NCBI GenBank assembly: GCA_963798455.1
Contig: CAWCTD010000004.1
Location: 434,001 to 498,000 of the forward strand
Length of the DNA stretch: 64,000 nucleotides
Source of the DNA: CAWCTD01 sp963798455
GTDB taxonomy: Bacteria; Acidobacteriota; Terriglobia; Bryobacterales; Bryobacteraceae
Direction: 5' to 3'
The position numbers were made by a program, and so were the translations under genes. The notes beneath the pieces were generated by a model. That model was not told the origin of the DNA and did not search any database. It was given only the letters and a program-made list of their open reading frames with translations. This document shows positions 1-9,500 of the stretch, in pieces (position 1 is the first letter of the stretch; each line of letters begins with the position of its first letter).

Positions 1-1050
1 CGTATTCGGCGGTCCCTGCAATTCCCGGAGCCGGTCGAGTGCTCGGTCGTGGACCCGTGCGCGGGGTGTGGCACGGCTCTCGTGGAGATCACTGCGGACC
101 CCCGCGCGGCGCGATACGGAATCGAGCTCGACGCATATCGCGCGGAGCAGGCTGGCCGGGCGCTTCATCAGGTGATTCAGGGCAACTGCTTCGATGTTCA
201 CTGCCCGGTGGAGTCGTTCTCGCTGCTCTACCTGAACCCTCCGTACGACTTCGAGGTCGGTGAGAGCCGGAACCAGCGGATGGAGCAGCTCTTCCTCGAA
301 CACACATTCCGCTGGCTGAAGCCGGGCGGCGTCCTGGTCCTAGTGATCCCCGCCCAGAGGCTGAACGCATGCGCCGACGTGCTCGCGGTCCACTTTCGCG
401 ACAAGACGCTCTACAGGCTGACCGAACCGGAGGCCGTCCGCTACCAGCAGATTGTGGCGTTTGGGGTCCGCAGATCGCATCGGGAGCGCAGCCAGGTAAA
501 GGACTGGGATGTCAGTCAGGCCAAACGGAAGCTGTTCGAATACGCGCGCCAGTATGAACAACTGCCTGGACTGCCCGATGTGCCGGACCGAGTCTACGCG
601 GTGCCGCCGAGTGGCGCGGTGCAGTGGGCGTACCGTGGGATTCCGCTGGACAGCGTCGAAGATTCCTTGCCTAATTCCGCTGCGTACCGCCAGGCGGCGC
701 GCGTCCTGTTTGCGCCCGAGGCACGCGCGACGGGCCGGCCGCTCACGCCCCTTCACGGCGGCCATGTCGGCCTGCTCGCCACCTCCGGCCTGCTGAACGG
801 CGTGTTCGGAACCGGCCCGCAGCGGCATGTATCCTGCTGGGAATCAAATAAAACCACTGATCGATTCGAGGAAGTGGAAGACGGGGTCACCACGATCCGC
901 GAGCGGGAGCGGTTCACGCAGAGCCTGACGCTCGCGTACTGGGATGGCCGGACAGCCATCCTGACCGATGGGAGTCGAAACCATGAAGAACGCCCACCTG
1001 CGGATGGGAACGCTGCAGTTTCACAAAGTGACAAGGGACACGACGATTGA
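1..1050 (+). CDS. Class I SAM-dependent DNA-type methyltransferase (DUF6094-like), 5' end outside window
   Basis: The frame is open to base 1, and 16 in-frame residues precede the GTG at 49, so the true start lies outside the window. The SAM-binding motif I (DPCAGCGTAL) begins right at that GTG, which makes it an unlikely start. Further on come LNPPYDF, the NPPY-type catalytic motif of N6-adenine/N4-cytosine amino-methyltransferases, and LKPGGVLVLVIP. The C-terminal half has no motif I recognise. The next gene starts inside its 3' end and a helicase gene follows, so the three look like one operon. A methyltransferase beside a helicase on an integrated element suggests DNA modification or element maintenance. 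The exact target is unknown. The DUF6094 link is from memory of the family's appearance. Confidence 0.75.
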   Translation, partial: RIRRSLQFPEPVECSVVDPCAGCGTALVEITADPRAARYGIELDAYRAEQAGRALHQVIQGNCFDVHCPVESFSLLYLNPPYDFEVGESRNQRMEQLFLEHTFRWLKPGGVLVLVIPAQRLNACADVLAVHFRDKTLYRLTEPEAVRYQQIVAFGVRRSHRERSQVKDWDVSQAKRKLFEYARQYEQLPGLPDVPDRVYAVPPSGAVQWAYRGIPLDSVEDSLPNSAAYRQAARVLFAPEARATGRPLTPLHGGHVGLLATSGLLNGVFGTGPQRHVSCWESNKTTDRFEEVEDGVTTIRERERFTQSLTLAYWDGRTAILTDGSRNHEERPPADGNAAVSQSDKGHDD

Positions 1051-1672
1051 TGTGCGGCTTTGGATGGACCGGCTCATCGCCGAGCACGAGGACGGCGCCG
1101 GCAGACGCGCGAAAGCGTATTTGATCTCGGTGTTCGGAGGCGATCAGGAGATTGCTGCTATCAGTGTGGCGATCTCGGAGGAGAGTTGCTTCCATGTGCA
1201 AGGGACGGGCATCCCGGCGCTGACGGTGTCGTTGGGCGCCGATGCGGAAACGTTCCGGGCCTCCATATCCGTACCCGGGCGCAAGCGCCCGGTCCGTCAT
1301 CTTGTCGCGATCTCAAAAGAACTGGCGCTGACGCGCGCGGGAGGCGAGCCCAAGGCTAGGCGCACGGTCCTCTGTTCCGACACACCCGGCTTCGTTCTGT
1401 ACCGCCTGGCTGTGCGGTTCGGCCTTCCGGTCTTGCCGGAGTGGAGCGAGTGGTTTCACAAGGAACTCGTGCGCCGGCGCGCGGTCCAGTCACTGATCGG
1501 GCTCGGCTGCGAGCCCATTCTCGTCAGCGGCACCAAGAAGCGGTTTCTAGCCTGGATCGGCCATGGGCTCAAGCGGCGCCAGATTGAGATTCCGGATGGT
1601 CTTGAAACCCCGCTCTGGGACATCCAAGCCCGCTTCGATCCACCCGAAGAAGCCGCCGGCCAAGCGGCGTAG
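983..1672 (+). CDS. Hypothetical protein between methyltransferase and helicase
   Basis: About 229 residues with no domain I recognise. I chose the ATG at 983 because GGGAG lies about 8 nt upstream; an in-frame ATG at 968 (MGVETMKN) is the alternative. The start overlaps the methyltransferase 3' end and the stop is 39 nt before the helicase ATG, so it is probably co-transcribed with both. The protein is soluble-looking, without signal peptide or membrane segments, and has a Trp-rich C-terminal third (WSEWFHKEL, FLAWIGHGL). It is a candidate accessory partner of the helicase or methyltransferase. Confidence 0.6.
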   Translation: MKNAHLRMGTLQFHKVTRDTTIDVRLWMDRLIAEHEDGAGRRAKAYLISVFGGDQEIAAISVAISEESCFHVQGTGIPALTVSLGADAETFRASISVPGRKRPVRHLVAISKELALTRAGGEPKARRTVLCSDTPGFVLYRLAVRFGLPVLPEWSEWFHKELVRRRAVQSLIGLGCEPILVSGTKKRFLAWIGHGLKRRQIEIPDGLETPLWDIQARFDPPEEAAGQAA

Positions 1673-1711
1673 CCACTCATCCCCCAGCCCAACCCCAAAT
1701 AGGAGTCGTGC

Positions 1712-4036
1712 ATGGAACCTCTGCCTACCAACACGAACGAATACCTCCGCCTTTACGCCGATGAGCTGGGGGCGAGAATTCTCGCGCAGTTCCCTCCGCT
1801 CCACCAGCTAGGAGACCAGGTGCATCCGGGCATCGCGCGGCTCCGCCGCACGCCGTTTCCCGCGCAGCAACTGGCGATCATGGGCATCGTCAGGCAGTGG
1901 CAGCGCTCGAATGCTGCCGCGGCCATCGCGGAATGTGGCACCGGGAAGACTCTCATCTCCCTCGGAGCGATTCATTGCCACGCGGACCAGCGGCCCTACA
2001 CGGCGCTCGCCATGGTGCCGCCGCAACTTGTCGAGAAATGGGCGCGCGAGTGCTTCATGACTTTACCGCGCGTCCGTGTCTTCGTCATCGACGGCATCCG
2101 GAACGGTGTGGGATCGAACGGCTACACGGGTGTCAATGAGGTCAGATTCCGCAACGGGCGGATCGTCCGTGAGGGGCTGCGAACCACCCTGAGCGACCTG
2201 CGACTCCGCAAGGACGCGCGATCGCCACGGTCCCGCTGGCAGTCGATCTGCGGATCACCCGCCGTCTTCATCGTCAGCCGCGAGCGCGCGAAGCTCGGGT
2301 ACTTCTGGCGGCACGTCTTCGGAACGCCGCGCAGCGGGCCGTTCAACGGTTGTGTCGTGAATCCGGACACCGGCCGCCCGGTCCTCACCGGGACGGACCA
2401 GCTTCGCCGGGCTGACTTCCGGAAGGCGAAGCACAGCGAATTGGTCGCCGGTGACGACCCCACAGCGGCTGGCGAGGCGAGAAGACCCTTTCACAGCGCG
2501 CTGTGGCAGGCGGACAGATCCAAGGTGCGGCGCTACGCCCCAGTCGATTTTATTGGCCGCTACTTGGACGGCTTCTTCGACTACGCCATCGCTGACGAAG
2601 TCCATGAACTCAAGGGCGACACGGCCCAGGGCAACGCGCTGGGCACGCTGGCCAGTTCCGCCGAACGGATCGTCATCCTCACGGGAACGCTGCTCGGCGG
2701 CTACGCCGACGAACTGTTCAACATCCTGTTCCGGTTGAACCCGCGGAAGATGCTGGCCGAGGGCTTTGTCCCCGGCGAGGCCGGCTTGCGCGCGTTTTCA
2801 GAGGCGTATGGCGTCCTGGAGAAGGTCACTGTCATCGAGCCCAAAGACAACGTGTGCTCCGAGGCGCGGGTGACGAAGCGCGTGAAGCGCCGCCCGGGCG
2901 CATCCCCGCTCCTGTTCGGGCGGTTCCTGCTGGAACTCGGCGCGTTCGTCTCGCTGGAGGACATTTCCGACGCGCTGCCGCCGTACAGGGAGGAAGTGAT
3001 CTCGGTCGAGATGGACGCTCCACTGGCCAGCGCCTACGCGGACCTGGAGCGCGACATCAAGGAGGCGCTGCAGGCTCACCCCGGCAACCAGTCCGTGATC
3101 AGCACGGGTATGAACGCCCTGCTGCTTTACCCGGACCGGCCCTTCGGATTGGGTGATCTGATCGGCTACGCGGTTAACGAGGGCACCGGAGAGCGAGAGC
3201 GGTTCGTGATCTCAAGCCCGGCGGACCTGGATCAGTCCGTCGTCTACGCGAAGGAGCGACGGCTGGTCGAGGAAGTCAAAGCCGAACTCGCCGTTGGGAG
3301 GCGCTGCCAGGTTTACGCCGTCTACACCCAGAAGCGCGACGTGACGCAGCGTTGGAAGCAGTTGCTCGTCCGCGAAGGGATTCGAGTCGAGGTCTTGACG
3401 GTGGACGTGCCGCCCGAAGCGCGTGAAGCATGGTACGAGCGGCAACTCCGGAATGGAATGCAGGTGTGCATCTGCCACCCAAAGCTGGTCCAAACCGGCC
3501 TTGACCTGCTCGCCTTCCCGACCATTATCTTCGGGGAGACCGGCTACTCGATCTACGTACTGCGCCAGGCAAGCCGCAGAAGCTGGCGCATCGGGCAGAA
3601 GCAGTCGGTGCGAGTGAAGTTCCTCCACTACGCTGCGACCATGCAGGAGAGCTGCTTGCGGCTGATGGGGAAGAAGCTGCTTGTCTCGCTCGCTTTGGAG
3701 GGCAAGTTCGCGAACGACGGTCTGCAGGCGTTCGACGATGACGACGACATGCTCACCGCCATGGCTCGCGAGTTGGTGACCCAGAAAGGAGTTGGGGAAC
3801 GCGCCGACGCTTTGTGGAAGCAACTCCAGCAGCAAACGGCCACGATTGTGACGCCGGTTGAGGTTCCTGCGCCACCACCAACGCCAGAGATCGCGCTGCC
3901 TGCTGTCGTTCAGGGGCCACTGCCGCCCGGTCCGGTGCCGCCACTCACGCTCGCCGATTTCGCATTGCCGGTGAGAAGGATCCCGCGCCGGCCGATGCCT
4001 CAGCCCGATGAGAACCAGCTCAGCCTGGCGTTCTGA
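1712..4036 (+). CDS. SNF2/DEAD-like helicase (DEVH box)
   Basis: A 774-residue superfamily 2 helicase. Walker A is AECGTGKTLISLG near residue 70. The DEAH-like box is IADEVHELKGD near residue 290, followed by motif III-like ILTGTLLGG. The C-terminal RecA domain ends with an arginine-finger motif, QASRRSWRIGQ near residue 620, typical of SNF2-type translocases. An acidic patch (FDDDDDMLTA) and a proline-rich tail follow. AGGAG upstream of the ATG at 1712 supports the start. It would act as an ATP-driven DNA translocase or remodeller. With the upstream methyltransferase it resembles helicase-methylase pairs on mobile elements. Confidence 0.8.
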   Translation: MEPLPTNTNEYLRLYADELGARILAQFPPLHQLGDQVHPGIARLRRTPFPAQQLAIMGIVRQWQRSNAAAAIAECGTGKTLISLGAIHCHADQRPYTALAMVPPQLVEKWARECFMTLPRVRVFVIDGIRNGVGSNGYTGVNEVRFRNGRIVREGLRTTLSDLRLRKDARSPRSRWQSICGSPAVFIVSRERAKLGYFWRHVFGTPRSGPFNGCVVNPDTGRPVLTGTDQLRRADFRKAKHSELVAGDDPTAAGEARRPFHSALWQADRSKVRRYAPVDFIGRYLDGFFDYAIADEVHELKGDTAQGNALGTLASSAERIVILTGTLLGGYADELFNILFRLNPRKMLAEGFVPGEAGLRAFSEAYGVLEKVTVIEPKDNVCSEARVTKRVKRRPGASPLLFGRFLLELGAFVSLEDISDALPPYREEVISVEMDAPLASAYADLERDIKEALQAHPGNQSVISTGMNALLLYPDRPFGLGDLIGYAVNEGTGERERFVISSPADLDQSVVYAKERRLVEEVKAELAVGRRCQVYAVYTQKRDVTQRWKQLLVREGIRVEVLTVDVPPEAREAWYERQLRNGMQVCICHPKLVQTGLDLLAFPTIIFGETGYSIYVLRQASRRSWRIGQKQSVRVKFLHYAATMQESCLRLMGKKLLVSLALEGKFANDGLQAFDDDDDMLTAMARELVTQKGVGERADALWKQLQQQTATIVTPVEVPAPPPTPEIALPAVVQGPLPPGPVPPLTLADFALPVRRIPRRPMPQPDENQLSLAF

Positions 4037-4506
4037 TCGTGGTGGTTGTGCAGGACGGATTTCACCCTCCGCAGATGTTTCGGCGGGGCACGCTTGAACT
4101 ATTGAGCCTCGCATTTCACGGACGTTTCGCGGAAACTGCGGAAACACCGTGGACTTTGGCACGTCTCGGGAAACGACACGCGCTTCAGGAAACGACCGTT
4201 GAGCGTCTTCCCAAGCAGAACGTCTCAGCCGCAACCAACAGAAACTAAACCACTTGTAAAGTCCGTGACTCCAAAAGGGCACCATTCGCAACCTCCTGGA
4301 GGGCCAAGACAATCAATGGCTTTCCTGTTTGCACGTCCAGCCAGACAAGCTGGCAATCATTGAGTAGACAGGTTACCCCGGCGCCTCGTTCGCGCTGATC
4401 AGAGGTCCGATCGTAATAGGATCGTAATGAGACTAGCGTTTATTGCGTTCTATGCGTTTTATGAGCTTTTAGAATCAATAACTTGTGTGTTTTCAATGAG
4501 GCCTCT

Positions 4507-4532
4507 GGGTTCGAATCCCACCCTCACCGCCA
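4507..4532 (+). other. 3' fragment of tRNA-Ser, probable attachment site of an integrated element
   Basis: The stretch reads as a T loop (GGGTTCGAATCCC), the 3' acceptor strand (CCTCACC), discriminator G and an encoded CCA. It is nearly the 3' end of bacterial tRNA-Ser(GCU). No anticodon or D arm lies upstream, so it is a fragment and not a gene. Tyrosine integrases commonly target tRNA 3' ends and leave such a displaced copy at the far end of the element. The plus orientation implies that the element, including the methyltransferase and helicase genes, lies to the left, with the rebuilt tRNA gene beyond the window edge. Confidence 0.7.
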
Positions 4533-4536
4533 TATA

Positions 4537-4674
4537 ATTGAAAATAAATCACTTACTGTAATTTTGCCGTCGATTTCCCGTGTTTGAATCGGCGGTATCC
4601 TATTGAAAACAAACAAACCGCAGTGAGGGTGGAACACGAATCCTCACTGATTTTTAAGTGGTTTCATTTTCAAT
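4537..4674. repeat. Imperfect inverted repeats flanking the probable att site
   Basis: The arm at 4537-4555 (attgaaaataaatcactta) matches the reverse complement of 4655-4674 apart from one substitution and one insertion. A second inverted pair joins CCACCCTCAC (4519-4528, inside the tRNA fragment) to GTGAGGGTGG (4623-4632). The two pairs are not nested, so this is not a simple hairpin. It fits binding sites for an integrase or excisionase around an att core. The function is inferred. Confidence 0.45.
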
Positions 4675-5137
4675 ATGTTACGGGCGGCTCGAAATTCGAT
4701 CATAATGACCGCGTGTGAATTGCGTTCGGGCGGGGCTGCTGAGAGCGGTTGGCGCTAGTGTTTAGGAGGCGGTCGGCGGCCCGGCCCCTCACATAATAAG
4801 GCGAAATAAGGCGGTCCCGGACGCCTCATTCCGCCTCATGAGGGCAGGCGCCCGGCTCGAAGTTGCCAAGTCGCAACTCGGCCGCGCTCCCTCAAGCTCA
4901 CGAGTCGCAGGCGCCGGAACTTGGGGAGGATGCCAAGCGCATCAAAGCCCTGAGGAAAGCCGGTAGTTGTTGCGTACGCTGAAGTCGGGCATATGCGGTG
5001 CGGCTTGCACAATCGTAAAATACGGCGCAAGAGGACGATAAGGTCGGCCGACTTTCATGATCGGAGTCCGGTCGTCGCCGGCCTCCCCTGAGCCAACGAC
5101 CACCAAGATCTGCTTTCGAGAGGGCGTGTGGGAGCGC

Positions 5138-6520
5138 CTACGGCAAGTGGTCAGGCTCCAGGCGTCCCACACTGAGGTCCAGCACCAAGGCCGCGATGCT
5201 CACCGAGCGCTCGGCCTGGGAGAGGAGGGACTGGTTGGTGAGCACGGCGGACTCCGCATCCAAGACGAAGTTGATGACACTGCGCCCTGCCTCGAATTTC
5301 AGCCTCTCGTCGTGCAGCACGCGCTCACTTTCGGCGACAGAATCACGCAGCGAAGTCACCCGGCTTTCGGCGCTCTCTAGATCCGCCATGGCGGTTCGGA
5401 CCTCGCGGCTGATGCGAAACTGCAACTGCTGGCGGGCCAGACGTGTTTCTTCCAGTTGAGCCTGTGCCGCCTGAATCTGGCCTCTGCGCCGGCCTCCGTC
5501 GAAAAGCGGGAACGAGACGTGGACGCCAATCACCCAGTCGGTGGCGGCGTTGCCTGGAGAGGGAGCCGTGGCGGAAATCGCCGGCAGCAGCTTGCCGATT
5601 AGTTGGGGAAAGCCCACCGGAGTATTCGAGCCGTACTGGATGGCCGAAGCGCGAAGATCGACGCGGGGGAAGACGGCTTTCCGGGCGGATTCCTCAAGGC
5701 GCTCGCTGGCCCGGATCTCATGGTCTTGCGAGACCAACTCCGGCCTGCTCGCGATGGCCTGCTTCAGTAGTTGGACCTCCGGTTCGGGAGGAATCGGTGG
5801 CAGGGGAGACGCCGGGGTGTAGACCAACTGCGGCAGGTCACCCTCGAATCCCATCACCGAAGCCAAGGCGCTCAATGACGATCTTCGGCCCGAACGGAGC
5901 GTGGCCAGGTCGCTTTCCACCTGTGCCAGCCGGGTTTTGATCTTCAACGCATCCACCGGAACGGCGCGGCCGCCTTGGACCAGTTGATTCGTTCGGTCGA
6001 GGAGCGATTGCAAGCTCTTTTCCCTTGCCTCGGCGGAGCTGATCAGGTCCGAGTACGCCATCGTCTGAAGATACAGCCGCGCGGTCTCAAATATGATCTC
6101 CTGCCGCCTCCGGTCGGTCGTCGCCCGCGCAGCCTCGACGTGTTCCCGAGTGGCGGCAAGTTCGAGTTCCGTCTTGCGAAAATCCCAGGCGAGAAACTTG
6201 AGGTCCGCGACTCCGGTGTATTGCGCGGTGTCGAACCGCAGCAGGGACGGCGTGGTCCCAGCGGGGTACCCGTGCTCGAACCGCGAGCGCGCCGCGTCGC
6301 CGGAGAGATCCGCCTGCGGCATCAGGAATGAGTGTGCCGTGGTCACCAACCCTTCGCGGCGCCGGATCTCGGTCTGTGAAGATTTCAAATCCGGGGAGTG
6401 CGCCAGCGCATATTCGACGGCCTCCCGCAGACTCATCTTCACGTCGGTGGTCGGCTCTGCGGCTGCGGCCAGGAGGGCGAACGCCGCAAGCGGCGCTGCG
6501 AGTTTTATCCAATGTGTCAT
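5138..6520 (-). CDS. TolC-family outer membrane efflux protein (RND system 1)
   Basis: About 460 residues with a Sec signal peptide (hydrophobic LAAPLAAFALLAAAA) followed by two OEP repeats of the TolC family, including the coiled-coil stretches TEIRRREGLV and QAQLEETRLARQQLQF. It would form the trimeric outer-membrane duct for the adjacent RND pump. I used the ATG at 6520; a TTG four codons upstream is the alternative. It lies 23 nt after the permease gene and ends the operon arsR, adaptor, permease, TolC. The substrate cannot be read from this protein. Confidence 0.88.
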   Translation of the reverse strand: MTHWIKLAAPLAAFALLAAAAEPTTDVKMSLREAVEYALAHSPDLKSSQTEIRRREGLVTTAHSFLMPQADLSGDAARSRFEHGYPAGTTPSLLRFDTAQYTGVADLKFLAWDFRKTELELAATREHVEAARATTDRRRQEIIFETARLYLQTMAYSDLISSAEAREKSLQSLLDRTNQLVQGGRAVPVDALKIKTRLAQVESDLATLRSGRRSSLSALASVMGFEGDLPQLVYTPASPLPPIPPEPEVQLLKQAIASRPELVSQDHEIRASERLEESARKAVFPRVDLRASAIQYGSNTPVGFPQLIGKLLPAISATAPSPGNAATDWVIGVHVSFPLFDGGRRRGQIQAAQAQLEETRLARQQLQFRISREVRTAMADLESAESRVTSLRDSVAESERVLHDERLKFEAGRSVINFVLDAESAVLTNQSLLSQAERSVSIAALVLDLSVGRLEPDHLP

Positions 6521-6543
6521 AAGCGCTTTCAATCCAATCCGCC

Positions 6544-9500
6544 TCAGGATGCAGCGGGCTCCTGGCCCAGGCTGGCGGCGAGCTTCTTACGAATGTTGTC
6601 CGGTAAACCATGATTCGGCTTGTTCGCGTAGACGATGTAGTACGTCACGGGAATCACGAACAGCGAAAACAGCGTCGAGACGATCAACCCGAAGATGAGC
6701 GACCAGGCCATTCCGCCGAAAACGGTATCCAGCGTGATGGGAATGGCGCCGAGTACCGCTGCTCCAGACGTCAGGAGAATCGGCCGCAATCGCACTGAAA
6801 CACTATTGAGAATTGCCTCCTCGAGCGAAAGACCGCGCAGCAGGCCCAGTTGAATGAAATCCACGATGATGATCGAATTCCTGGTCACAATGCCCGCCAA
6901 CGCAATCATCCCAATGAACGCAGGACCAGAGAAAAAGACGGGGTTCCTGAATCCGCCGATGCTGTGCTGGCCGATCTGATTCAGCAGCCAAAACCCGGGC
7001 ATTACACCGATCACCATGAGCGGGATCGCCCGCATGATGGTCAGCGGCAGACGGTAGGAGCCGGTCTGGTTCATCAGGATGATGTATATGCCGATCAAAG
7101 CGGTCAGCATCGCGAACGCCAGATCGCGGAACAGGTTGATAGTGATGTACATCTCGCCTTCGTCCCACCAGTGGACGGTAATCCCGTTGGGCACGGCCCA
7201 GGGGATGCCTCCGCCCCTGCGAAACATGGTTCGCTGATTCAACGGGCGGGGCGGCGCCTGCATATCGACGAAACTCCGCTGGCCTCCCTGGACCTGGTCG
7301 GCCGTCAGGTCCAGGATGGTTTCCACGGGCGGCCGGCCCGCCATTTCTCCCAGCACGTACACAACACGCTGGAGTTGGCGGTGATAGATCGTCTTATCCT
7401 CGATGGTCGTGCGCCAGGCGCCAACTTCCGACAACGGAACCAGATTCCCGCCTGTGCCTTTGGCGTATATCCGCGCGAGGTCGATCGTGCTCGATCGCTC
7501 CGCCCGGGGAAACCAGAGTGCGATCCTGACGGGTGTGCGCTCATAGGGGATTTGGGCGGCGCCCGCCGCCTGGCTACCGAGAGCGAGCCCTATCGTGCGG
7601 GATATCTCCTCCGTGGACAGGCCATTCAGCGCGGCCTTCTGTTTGTCCACTTCGAATACGTATTTGGTTTGGTCTTCATCGACGGTGTCGTCCACGTCCA
7701 CCACGCCCAATTCGCGGCGGATGCGAGCCTTCACGATTGATGCGGCTCCAATGACGTCCTCGTAAGACTGCGTCGGGCTCCCGTAGACGGCCGCGACCAG
7801 CGTGGACATGGCCGGTGGTCCTGCCGGCAGTTCAACGATCTTCAGCTTCACTCCATCGCGTCGCGCGATGGCGGTGAGGTCGGAGCGCAACCGCAAGCCC
7901 AGGGCATGGCTCGCGTAGTCGCGCTCTGTCTTGTGAATCAGGTTGATCCGGATGTCCGCGCGGTTAGGCGCCCGGCGCAAAAAATATTGCCGCATCAGAC
8001 CGTTGAAATCGACTGGCGATGCGGTTCCCACGTAAGCCTCGAAGTCCGTGATCTCCGGGACCGATTCGAGATAGTGTTCGAAGTCGCGAGCCGCGGCGTC
8101 GGTCCGTTCCAGGGTCGTGCCCGCCGGCATGTCGAGGACCAGGAGTATCTCGTCCTTGTTGTCGTAGGGCAACTGCTTGACCTGCACGCGGCGGGTCAGT
8201 ACCAGCAGGACGCTGCCGATAAATAGCAGCATGACCAGGAGCAGAAATAGCCGGCCCAGCCACCGTCGTTCAATGAGCGGAAGAAGGGTCGCATTGAAAA
8301 ACCGCCGGGGACCGGAAACGGAATCACGCGGCGCAGTGCCTTCCGTCCCGCCAGCAGCATGATCCTTCAGCAGACGGTACGCCAGCCAAGGCGTGATCGT
8401 GAATGAAACGACCAGCGACATGAGCATGGTGACGGGGATGTTGGCCGCCATGGGCCGCAGATACTGGCCCATCATGTCGGTGACGAAGAGCAGGGGAAGG
8501 AAGGAAAGAATCACCGCAAAAGTGGCCGCGATCAAAGGAGGCCTGACTTCATTCACGGCCTCGAGAACGATATCGACCGTGGCTTTTCCCCGCATCTGGA
8601 AATGGCGGTGGATGTTCTCAACGTCCACGATGGGATCGTCCACCAGCAGGCCGAGCGCCACCGTCAGCGCGAACAGCGAGATGCGATTGATGGAGAATCC
8701 GAGGAAATAGTTGACGATGAGAGTCAGGCCGAAAACACACGGAACCGCGATGGCCACCACCAGCGCTTGCCGGAAGCCCAGTCCCATGGCCAGCAGCGCC
8801 ATGACCACCGCGATGGCGACCAACAAGCCCGCTTCCAGTTCTTTGACCTTGTCGTTGGCGGTTACTCCATAGTTCCGCGTTACGGCAACCTGCACGTCGG
8901 CGGGCAGAATCTCCGCCTTCAGCTCACCCATCCGTTTTAGTAAAGCCTCGGCTACCCAGACGTTGTTCGTGCCATGCTTCTTGGCTACGGCGATGGTAAC
9001 GGCAGGCTGTGAGCCGTGCTTGAGAGGCGCATGCGCCGCCGTTCCGCCGATCAGGATTCCCGCGGCACCCTCTTCTTTGGGATGATCCCAGGCTAATCCG
9101 CGGTGAAAGCGCACGTAGTCCAGAAACTCACCGGGGCCGTCCCTGACTTCCGCAATGTCGCGGAGGTACACCGGGCGACCGTTGGATGCGCCGACTACCA
9201 GGTCCTGCAAATCTCGCGCATCCGCGATGAACTGGCCCGCCTGCACGCGCACATCCTGATCGTTGCGGTCGAAGGTTCCCGCGAGCACGCTGGAATTCGA
9301 GGCTTGAATGGCCCGGCTCAGATCCAGCGCCGCAATGCGATAGGAGGCCATGCGGGCAGCGGATGGCCGGATCAGCAACTCGCGCGGGCGGCCGCCTACC
9401 ACGTAGGCGACACCGGCATTATCTACTCCTTGCAGGCGGGCCACGATCTCGTCCGCCATGCGCCGCAGCGCATAATCGTCGCGGGATCCGCTGGTGAGCG

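Larger units (their letters stand above)
4040..5137. other. Gene-poor stretch holding the end of an integrated element
   Basis: I see no convincing gene here. A 69-codon frame at 4039-4248 has no recognisable product or ribosome binding site. Four copies of GGAAAC lie at 4131, 4140, 4169 and 4188, which could be protein-binding repeats. From about 4430 to 4680 the DNA becomes AT-rich, unlike the GC-rich genes on either side, and contains the tRNA fragment and the inverted repeats listed separately. From 4690 to 5137 I see nothing clear. Confidence 0.6.

Noticed and set aside
1..4036. DISARM defence system
   Set aside because: Methylase plus SNF2 helicase is suggestive, but drmA, drmB and drmC are not visible and the methyltransferase looks different.
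4039..4248. 69-codon ORF after the helicase
   Set aside because: GTG start without ribosome site, no similarity, and it runs through the GGAAAC repeats.
3212..4312. 366-codon minus-strand ORF
   Set aside because: Antisense to the helicase gene; no recognisable domain.
4480..4533. Complete tRNA gene
   Set aside because: Only the 3' 26 nt match; no D arm, anticodon or variable arm upstream.
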